Assembly: GCF_018873765.1 (NCBI RefSeq)
Contig: NC_057921.1
Location: 65,275,557 to 65,339,556, forward strand
Direction of reading: 5' to 3'
Source of the DNA: Telopea speciosissima
Taxonomy: Eukaryota > Streptophyta > Magnoliopsida > Proteales > Proteaceae
Length of the DNA: 64,000 bases
Shown here in pieces: positions 56,301-64,000 of this stretch. The notes beneath the pieces are model-generated. The model was not told where the DNA came from, did not search any database, and saw nothing but the letters and a program-made list of their open reading frames with translations. The stretch's first letter is position 1. Every line of letters begins with the position of its first letter. A program made the position numbers and the translations under genes.

Positions 56301-59300
56301 CACAAGAACCGGAAGTCACTAGCCATGTAGGTGCTTTTTTGTTGGAACTACTATCGAGCTCAAAAGAATTTTGAGACTGCACAGGTCTCCTGCGCTGAAG
56401 AATTGAACAAGCCTTTCTGACTGAGTGCAGAATGTTATCATTTGTATTGGCTGCCTTCTTCCCTTTGTCTTGGCATAAACTAGGACATTTGTAACTGCCA
56501 TCAAGGAGTTCATTCAATGACAGCTCATCTACATGCTTTGTAACATCATGAATATCTGACTTGAGACCATATATTCCTGATATGAAATGTCCCAAGTGCA
56601 ATAATAAATTTCATGTAAGAGAAATTTCTAATAGCAACAGCTTAGAAAGGCAAACTGATAAAAGAACAAATTAGCAGTAAACAGAATGGAAAATCAAATC
56701 TTTATTCCTGTTTCCTTTTTTCATCATCAGAAAGTGCAAGGAATGACAATCTTTAAAAAAAAATTATCAAAAGATATTCATAATTTCAGATTAGAAGAGT
56801 ATACGCCAATAACAACAGATAATGATCATTTTGTCTTTTGTCCCTGAAGGCCTAAAACTTTTCATGCTAATAGAAAGATATCTGCATATAGATACACTTA
56901 GCACTCCTTGCCCCCATTACATCCCAAGCATGCGTCTTAGGCGTATATAGAAAAACATGGTTGTTGGAGGCGTCTAAACAAATTAAGTTATAGTAGTCTG
57001 CATTCCTAGACCATTGAAGTTTTTCCATGTATAAAATGTTGGTTTAAGAATCCAAGACACTAAAATGCTGAAAAACACTCTGTGAATGATCCACTATAAA
57101 AGAATTTATACACGGCAATATGTATGTCCTTGCAGTGGTAATTGGTCATCACAATTATTTGGAATAAAACTACAGAACTTATATTCTCTGTATGAGCTGC
57201 ATCTTTAAACTCAAGATATGGAGGGAACAAAAGATACCAGATTAACCAACTGCAGCCCAATGATTTAGATGCTTAAATCATTTGTGAAGTCCATCAAGAA
57301 GCTGCAGTTTCACAATGCATCCTTGAAGGGGAAAAATAAAATGGATACTCAAGTGAATTATATAATCAAGATGCCAAAGAATAACAACCTTTGGATGCTA
57401 CAGTCAACTTTTACATATGAAATAGTTAGTGCATCAAAATGGTAATATCAGGGAATGTTTAATCATGACCATAAACCTAAAGGTTCATGCTTAAAAATTC
57501 AATTCTCCCAAGTAGTAATTTTGGCACATATCTTTTCTAAAGCTGGAGTTTTTAGAAAGTGGAGGACAATGTAAACAGCCAACACACCAACAGGTGCAAT
57601 AGATGTAGAACAAGTAACAACCTAGGGTTCCAAAACCCTAATTTAGGTTGCTATGGGCCCACAAAAGTGATGAACAAATCAAATTGAAATAAAGGAAATT
57701 CTGTAATTTCTGGAACACTTTTTGGTAAGAAAAATGAATCTGGGATGTAAAAGTAATTCGATTTAAAGCGGACGAAACTGGAATTTCAAAAATACATTGA
57801 ATGTGGCCAATAGCAGAACCAAAAGTCAATGAATAAAATAATTTTTATTTCTGCAACATGGTCTGGCTGAAGAACATGGAACCTGAACTGAAACTTGGTT
57901 TGGATCCAACTGTTCAGGCAGTTTTTCACGCTCAAGAATGCCAACCTAAATCTCCCCGGGTGGGAAAGCAAGCAATCAATTCTCAATCTGATTATGAAAT
58001 TTTCTCTTCAGTCCAATGGTACTGGTGGTAACAGGGAAGGAAGTAAATAACAGAAACACAAGGAATACTTGAAGGGAAAAAGAGGAAGAAATTTAAGAAG
58101 AAGAAGAATGTAAGCAAGAGAATATCACACCTGGAAGGAACGTTCAGAACATTTGATCAGGGAGGACGAAGAAGAAAACCAACCAGCAAGCTCGCATAGC
58201 AGCCTCGCAAAAATGAGAATAAACTCAATATTTCTATTCCAATCTGCCTTCTGATCGAAGGATTACATCCACTATATACTTTACTTCCTTAACAAAGTTG
58301 AATCAAACTGGAAAACTGAACTAGACTCCAACTCGTATCATTGGCTAACAAACATATAATAATAAAAAATGAAATTACAAAAAATAAAACTAACAACTAA
58401 ATAATTTCCTAAACATCCCTATTGAATCGAAATCCTACTTTAGATATGGTTCTCGTTGGTCTGGGCCACAGTTCAAGATTTCGGTTTCAACCAAGTTTTG
58501 ACCAGGGTTGAACCCCTGAGCGAAACCGAAATTTGGTACATTTTGGCAGCACATTTGAGTTGACTGTTTTGATAGTCAAATGGCTATATTTTTGCCCGGA
58601 ACTTAGGGAAACCCTAATTAATCATCATCTCTAAACATATTTGAGCCTTTAGATTGTAAAAGAACACATCCAAAATGGTAGTTTGGCTTCGACCTCAGGT
58701 TGCTAGTGTACCATGTACGTCATACCCTGTTGTTGATGCAGGAGCGCTTCCATGGCCCATTACGAACCCGTTTGAAGGCCCATATCGAGATGAACCGGGC
58801 CCAACTATGGTTGGTTGGTTCAGGAGGTATTTAAGAGTTTTAGCAAGTTTTAAGTTGTTTTTGGTTAGGAATCCTAGCATAGGTGTTTACTTATTGGAGT
58901 CTTTTTCTTTTATTAGTTATATGCTTGTAACCAACAGTCCAACACATTGGACAGATTGATGATAATGGAATTGTGAGTGTTTGGCTTCAAAAGCCAGTGT
59001 GGCTTTTGCGATCCCCCCCCCCCCCCCACTTTTTCCCTGTGATCTAGCTTTATCTCCTCATTATTTCTTCTACCCCTTTCTGTCCTAGTGTTAACAGCAT
59101 TCCGAAAAGGCTGGTGTGAATCCCTCTCTCCCTTCTTCCTTTCAACCTGACATTAGGGTCGAAGGTAATCCTCCCTAGGGCGACCCTAAAACCTAGGTTC
59201 CCTTCTCCATTCGACCTTTCTGTTGAGAGACTTCTTGCTGAAACCAGATCTGAAACTCTTTACCTCTAGGCGATGTTTCAGAAATTCTGTATTTTCAATT

Positions 59301-60819
59301 TTGGGCTTTAGATTTGATTGTGGTTGAGTTGATTTAGTCCATTGGGTTATGAATCTCCCATTGAAATTTCAGGCCAATCAGACGCCTACCCGATGAGCTT
59401 TTTCCCCTTGGAATCGACCCCCACCGCTGAGTTTTGGTTCTTGTCAGAGGCTGAAGGCAACCCAACTCCATGATTTGTAATTGCATACTTTCTTTTTTTT
59501 TTGTCCTTTAGTCATAATTAGTTTTGTCTTATCCTCTTTTCCTCTTTGTAGAAGATAACCTTCCCCTCCTTTCACGAGTTCACTTCTTTTTTGGTTTTAT
59601 TCCCACTTTCCAAAATACCCCTCCTCTCCCTTATTACTCTCTGCCCTTCTTTTTTATTCATTTCCAAATCTAACACTACATAATAAATACTAATTCGCCT
59701 TGTATCCTTGCTCAAGTATCAAGTGATCCATCCTTATTTGATTAATTACGGCCCTTCCATCCCATTGGTAAACTTCAATATATTCACGAGATTGCCATTG
59801 TCTTCTTACTATTGCCTGTTGTGACTTGGTGGTCCCATAAGCAAACCCAAAGAGGGTTTTGTGACCCAGGTTCTGCATCAGTTGTATACCCCCAAATTGG
59901 AATCATGCAAAAATCTTGCTCAAATTTGGCAAATTGTCGATGTAAATACATTGTAGTTGTCCCCAACACTTGTTCCACCAAGAAATGTAGATGATTTGGC
60001 CAAAAATCCGAAAATCTAGGGTTTTCTGGCAATTTTCCTCTCCTGATCAAAATTGGCGAAACTGATGAAATGGGTCTCGATCGGATTATGGTATTTAAAT
60101 ACCGGTTTTGTATCGTTCCACACGAGAGGGCGATATTGAAATTTTTGCCGAAATTTTGCATATTTCTGAGTTGACTATCATTTCATATCGACTCACATCA
60201 AAACTGAAATAAATTCATGAAATTTTGGTCATTTCAACCAAAATCTCGAACCATGATCTGGGCCTCCAGATTGGGTCAAGCTCATCCATGAGAGTGCTAT
60301 TGCATCACCATTCAACAAAGTTCTAAAATGAAACATAATTCTTAATTTCAGTATTTTGTTCCTATTCGAAGCAATTTTATTTTTAAAATTTCAAAATTTC
60401 CATTAATTTCATCTTAATATCTCATAAATTTTCAATATCTGGAAGCATCTAAGGAAATTTTGAGACGCGAGGTTCGTTTCAATCATGGTGAGGATAAAAT
60501 CAACTCCAAAATCTAGACGATTCTGGTTACACAAAATATGCAAAATAGCATGTTTCTAAAGCTTGAATGCCAAAATCTAAATTAGTTTAGGTCCCTACCT
60601 ATCAGTAATGCAATGACAACTATTTCCTGCAGCAGAGTTCCACCACAGTAAAAAAAACACTTGATAAACACAAAAAGGATGATGGCATACCTAGAATATT
60701 ATTCCCTCCTATAGCTGAGCTAGAGCTCAACAGACCAGCCTTTGCAAAGAAAGGATCCAATTTAGTCTTTGCCTTGACACGTTTGGCATCATGCTTCTGT
60801 TTCACAACCTTAGATTTCT
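51312..60819 (-). CDS. Conserved plant protein of unknown function, C-terminal four exons (5' end not found)
   Basis: Exons 60819-60691, 56576-56239, 55482-54969 and 51835-51312 join in one frame of about 500 codons with GT-AG borders. The first listed exon starts mid-codon, so upstream exons exist, probably before 60819 or beyond the window. Visible blocks are KLDPFFAKAGLLSSSSAIGG; DELSLNELLDGSYKCPSLC and HSVRKACSILQRRRP; PPFSWSHSIGLPCKTNADVG and STCQGRWVRIG, TYDHSLVPSRGLKLG; SPRLLAAAQILCEIANDFWK and IRWPKKPSQKAMKARRSK. No enzyme motif, membrane segment or signal peptide is apparent. Lys/Arg-rich parts and serine-rich linkers suggest a nuclear, largely disordered protein (inference). I recall similar uncharacterised proteins in other angiosperms, but no named function. 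Introns of about 4.1 and 3.1 kb hold transposon debris. Confidence 0.8.
52570..53600 (+). mobile_element. Possible solo LTR in an intron of the unknown gene
   Basis: Features resembling an LTR: a TATA-like CTATATAATGTAATGCCC near 53140, a CT-rich leader around 53430-53500, and a TTCTTAGCTGCTAAA segment near the end. At 52860-52893 a small hairpin CACTGTTCAC/GTGAACAGTG is present. I could not find TG...CA ends or a target duplication, so the class and borders are uncertain. Confidence 0.35.
53208..53401. repeat. 62-bp direct repeat flanking a poly-C tract
   Basis: The segment from TTGCTTGAGATTTGAGAGAG to GTGGGTGAGAGGCCC occurs at 53208-53269 and again, identical as far as I can see, at 53340-53401. 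Between them lie 31 C, then TG, then 27 C. Either a real tandem duplication with an expanded homopolymer or an assembly artefact. Confidence 0.9.
55674..56026 (+). pseudogene. Very short LINE tail with poly(A), inside an intron
   Basis: In plus orientation, frame ADWLANLACDTGSS then TFHRGSLPPGGLQGILREDK and AGLPVLGK followed by a stop matches the extreme C-terminus of a LINE RNase H region. After about 220 bp of 3' sequence an A-run at 56009-56026 follows. AGGTCCA just after the tail and AGGTCCA at about 55674-55680 may be a 7-bp target duplication. It lies antisense to the host gene, between exons 56239 and 55482. Confidence 0.65.
58452..60265. repeat. Composite transposon-derived region in the 4.1-kb intron
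   Basis: Outer ends GTTCAAGATTTCGGTTTCAA and GAAATTTTGGTCATTTCAACCAAAATCTCGAAC (written in two parts: GGTCATTTCAACC and AAAATCTCGAAC) are inverted. Within, 58675-59130 looks LTR-like, with GGTATTTAAGAGTTTTAGC and a C-run at about 59013-59026. This suggests one element inserted in another. No coding frame was recognised. Confidence 0.4.
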
Positions 60820-62762
60820 CTGCAAGGAACGACACATGAAAGGCAACATAAGTACAAAATTCAACAAAGTACGAACGGCATAAGTTCATAATATAAATAC
60901 AAAGAGACAAAAACATATACCACACTTCACTCCCTATGTTATGTGCTAACCTCCCCAATCAAAAAATACAAAGCTGATGTAGAAAACTAGAAACTGATAT
61001 AATTAACTACGTCAGAACAGCAAGAGAATGTGTCATGCCACCATGTTCCCGACAATTTAGACTGCCTTATTTCATGTCGACCATATAAGTCCATAGTATA
61101 TAACTAGAGTAAAGTCCTTGATCAAGCAGTTTTATTAAAACAATCAGAGAGACAGCTACACCACCAATGCTTTTAAAAATTCTTTCATTTCAGATCCAAC
61201 CAATGGCATCCCTAGTTACTTAATAGAAAAATACTCATCTGAATGCAGTAAAAATTTGGGAGTCCATCTGGCATACCAATCCACCAGTCCAGAATCCAGA
61301 TAACCGGACCGGGACCTGGACCAGAACCAGTATCAGATGGGAACAACTCAATCTACTATACATGGTGGACCAAATCAATGCATAGGAAATACAAATCTTT
61401 TCTCTATGGATTCGATCATCCTGTACATATCAATATGGAGTCGTATTTCCTGGGAATGAGTTAGATTCTTATACCGATCCCTAAATCCTTGCCTGAAGTG
61501 CTAACCTACTTAATGTCAACAAAATTTAAATATTAATTATTTTTTCCTCATTCACTCAAAAACTCTTTAAAAATAAAATTGAAGTTCAGAGTTAACAAAA
61601 ATATACAACTGTTAGGCTTTGTCACATACAAATAAAACTTAGAGTCTATTAGACGACTAGAATTTAGAGAAAGGAGGAAAATTAATAAAAAAAAATTATT
61701 TCTTCAAAAGGGGGTGAAATTGCAAGTAGATTATAAAGAATCACTAAATTAATTTATCTATGAAAAAAATATAAACAAAAATAAGTATGCTTCATCAGGT
61801 GGAGTACGTGCATAGACCTTACTAATCCTTCAGAAGATAACCCATTAGTTTAGGCTCTCTTTGGTATGATTTATATTTATGTTCCTATTCTATTTATGAA
61901 AAATAATTTACATTAATAATTCATGAGTCATAATTACAAATCGTTTGGTAGCAATAGACAGAATAGTTTCTAAAATGAGAAATAGGTATGGTATTGCCTA
62001 TTTTCAGAATAAATTCTATAACCTAGAGGGGAGAGAGAGAGAGATGGAGAGAAGGGGCAGGGAATTGCAGAGAGAGAGAGGAGCGGAGTTGCAGAGGGAG
62101 GGGGGTCGAGAGAGAGAGAGAGAGATGGGAGGGTCGGGAGTTGGGGGGGAGTTCAGGGGGGCGAGGTATGCATCCAAACCAACCCTTTTATAGGAGAGCT
62201 TGAACTGTGACCATCCAAAACACAGGCTTGATTATGAGTTGAGAAAAGGGTGTTCTCTCTTTGTCTAATTAACCTATCCTCCTATACTGGATATGCATTT
62301 TCTACTTGTTCATACGTACGCATTCTCTGATAATCAGTCATTCTGCTTCTCCTCCGTGCACATTGGAACAAGTATGCAATTCTTAAACACATGTACAAAC
62401 TGCAAAGACAACCAGGACGAGAACATAAACTCTAAAAAGCACCATTGATGCACAAGCAAACAACCCAATATGAACATAGTGGGACTGAGAACATGAATTA
62501 ACAGAACTCTAAAAAGAGCCAACGGCTCGGGCTACTTCGAGGCCTTCCATAGAGTGGAGTAACTGGCAGCAGCCACGACTTCTTCCCAAGTACAATGAGC
62601 AGATAAAATGGAACAGATCGGAAGATTTTTAAAAAAAATTATATCCGATGATTTTTGTCATGCAATCATCCAATCTTTGAGTTCTAAGAGTCTTGTCAAT
62701 GACATCATATGCACACTGCCAATTCCAAGTTTCAATCTATAATCTCAAGTCATTAAAGAAAA
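60820..62762. other. Upstream of the unknown gene's last four exons; no gene recognised
   Basis: Probably intron or upstream region of the minus-strand gene. GA-rich low complexity spans about 62024-62135. CCGGACCGGGACCTGGACCA at about 61303 resembles the edge of a dispersed repeat. On the minus strand at 62530-62630 a short frame ends AASYSTLWKASK; it was not accepted as an exon because no acceptor was found. Confidence 0.45.
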
Positions 62763-62850
62763 CGGAAAGAGAGGGATTTGAACCCTCGGTACGAATACCT
62801 CGTACAACGGATTAGCAATCCGCCGCTTTCGTCCACTCAGCCATCTCGCC
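62763..62850 (-). tRNA. trnS-GCU: tRNA-Ser(GCU), plastid-type sequence (nuclear insertion)
   Basis: The minus strand gives 88 bases that fold as a class II tRNA: anticodon stem GCGGA/TCCGT around loop TTGCTAA (anticodon GCT), a long variable arm with TACGA/TCGTA, and T arm GAGGG-TTCAAAT-CCCTC. No CCA is encoded. The body is the plastid trnS-GCU type rather than the nuclear cytosolic one. The acceptor stem GGCGAGA/TCTTTCC has a C-T mismatch at the third pair where the plastid form has A-T, so this copy is probably a decayed, inactive transfer. Confidence 0.85.
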
Positions 62851-62985
62851 TAATTAAAAAAGAATTTGATTTACTAGGTTAAATTACAAGATTTGAACAA
62901 TTAGTGGCTAATGGCAACGATTACAGTATTGACTACTGAGTACTGGGTCCAACCACTGTATGCTTCTTCTAAAATCTAACCTTGT

Positions 62986-63072
62986 TAACTTTTTCGCAGC
63001 ACTAACGCCACAGGACGTGGGATTAGTCTTCCTGTATTTGCTGCATCTTGTACCAACAACCCTGCTCCAAAC
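62986..63072 (-). CDS. Candidate terminal exon of an unknown gene
   Basis: After a good acceptor (GAATTTGCAG) the minus strand reads FGAGLLVQDAANTGRLIPRP then VALVLRKS and a TAA stop. The composition looks protein-like, but no domain is recognised. Upstream exons would lie beyond the SINE or outside the window. The other frame of the same stretch is longer but has an implausible composition. Weak evidence. Confidence 0.3.
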
Positions 63073-63146
63073 CTGCAAATTCATCCCAAAACTCACCAAG
63101 TCCACGTTCCTAAGCTATTTGTAACTTTCAATTTATTTAAATTTAT

Positions 63147-63275
63147 AAAGGGCACACCCAGTGCACGAAGCTCCCGCCACTATGTGGTTTGGGGAAGGTC
63201 ATAATGTACGCAGACTTACCCCTACTTTTGCAGAGAGGCTGTTTCCAAACTCGAACCCATGACCATGCAAAATTA
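63147..63275 (-). mobile_element. Au-type SINE, 5'-truncated
   Basis: On the minus strand: GGTCATGGGTTCGAGTTTGG (box-B-like), AAACAGCCTCTCTGC, GGGTAAGTCTGCGTACATTA, TGACCTTCCCCAAACC, then TGGCGGGAGCTTCGTGCACT and GGGTGTGCCC. This is the conserved 3' two thirds of the Au SINE family of flowering plants. The tRNA-like 5' end appears incomplete. Confidence 0.85.
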
Positions 63276-64000
63276 ATGAGTCAATTTATATTAATTTATA
63301 GATAAATAAATTAAATTATTTCATTTTAATTTATATTACTTGCAAAAAATGTGTCAGATAAATAAAAACATAAACTATACCAAAGAGAGCCTTAGTCAGC
63401 ACCTTGCATTCTAATCATGGGAGGCTTTCCTCCCATCACCCCAACACAGTCACTAACATTTGTTCGGACCTCTAACTAGTTTCCAATTATCTCTACATTT
63501 TTTAAGATCTTTAGCTATCATATACCACTCACAAGGTCTGGCCTTTTGAATCCTTGATTGAAATAAGTCAAACATAGAGTCGCAAGATCTAACAAGAATG
63601 GAAGTGATTAGTACCTTTTGTACAAAGTTTTACAAGCCTCTAAAGAAGAGAAAAAGAAAAACGGATAATTTTTCAGCCTTTAATTCAAAGAAAGGGATGT
63701 TTCGGTAAGTTCTGCATATTGAGATATCACATTCGTAATTCACTAGTAATGCACTAATGGGCAGGGTTTACAAACACGGAATCAGGATCCAATCAGTCCC
63801 CGGCCTATTCCTATCCGGATTGGATCAGAATTGGTCTGGATCGGCCGCGGGATTGGTGTTTTAATGCCTTTTAGGGTTTTTCCGTACAAGGATGGGACAA
63901 GCCGGTTTGGATGGAATCGGGATTGGCCGATCCAATCCCGATTCTTGAAACACTGCTAATGGGGCAAAACTGTAAAGGAGGCTGCAGATTATTAAACAGA
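63276..64000. other. Window end: ATCGG repeat and unassigned sequence
   Basis: At about 63765-63955 lies an ATCGG/CCGATC-rich dispersed repeat with ends GGGTTTACAAACACGG and CCGATTCTTGAAACACTG. The rest is AT-rich without a supported gene. Confidence 0.5.

Noticed and set aside
58675-58959. 94-codon plus frame in the large intron
   Set aside because: Lies in LTR-like sequence and shows no gag or pol motif.
62530-62640. Minus frame ending TWEEVVAAASYSTLWKASK
   Set aside because: Looks slightly protein-like, but no splice acceptor in frame and an upstream stop; could be chance.
63468-63565. Minus-strand stretch RPCEWYMIAKDLKKCRDNWK then a stop
   Set aside because: Reads like a coding remnant, but too short and without a recognisable family or clear splice border.

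Overview
The window is nuclear DNA of a flowering plant. The evidence is spliced genes with GT-AG introns, plant-only families (RBOH, LURP-one-related, LEA_2), many non-autonomous DNA transposons, L1-type LINE remnants, an Au-type SINE and a plastid-type tRNA. I cannot name the species. There is no bacterial operon structure, CRISPR array or phage.

Four confident genes and one partly seen gene sit in a repeat-rich background. (1) 4482-5213, minus: a single-exon LEA_2/NHL-type membrane-anchored protein. (2) 12645-14489, plus: an intronless ABCG half-transporter of the AtABCG8/ABCG4 type. (3) 21586-26845, minus: a complete 14-exon respiratory burst oxidase (RBOH, F-like) whose hand-joined exons give one open frame of 899 codons. 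(4) 49153-49963, plus: a two-exon LURP-one-related protein. (5) 51312-60819, minus: the last four exons of a conserved plant protein of unknown function; its 5' exons were not found. A short candidate terminal exon at 62986-63072 may end another minus-strand gene that starts beyond the window. These genes do not form a pathway or cluster.

Much of the rest is mobile DNA in different states of decay. A hAT element (682-1779) has perfect 12-bp terminal inverted repeats and a perfect 8-bp target duplication. A Mutator-type MITE (38178-38561) has a perfect 9-bp target duplication. Two larger Mutator-like elements (about 2409-3763 and 15075-16575) carry non-transposon sequence; the second holds what looks like an exon of the tRNA methyltransferase gene TRM1. 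A 5'-truncated LINE (40244-42357) has a poly(A) tail and a perfect 13-bp target duplication. At least 15 short palindromic elements of 120-200 bp are scattered through intergenic DNA and one RBOH intron. Several share a GGTGGTCATT/AATGACCACC core and a CTCTGTG terminus. The flank of the LEA_2 gene is duplicated at 7322-7990 without a second gene copy.

I found no clearly new biochemical system. The observations most worth checking are the palindromic element families, the TRM1-bearing element, the 384-bp near-perfect tandem duplication at 46419-47194, the poly-C tract framed by a 62-bp direct repeat at 53208-53401, and the conserved gene of unknown function. Exon borders were placed by eye from splice consensus and reading-frame continuity; no alignment was run.
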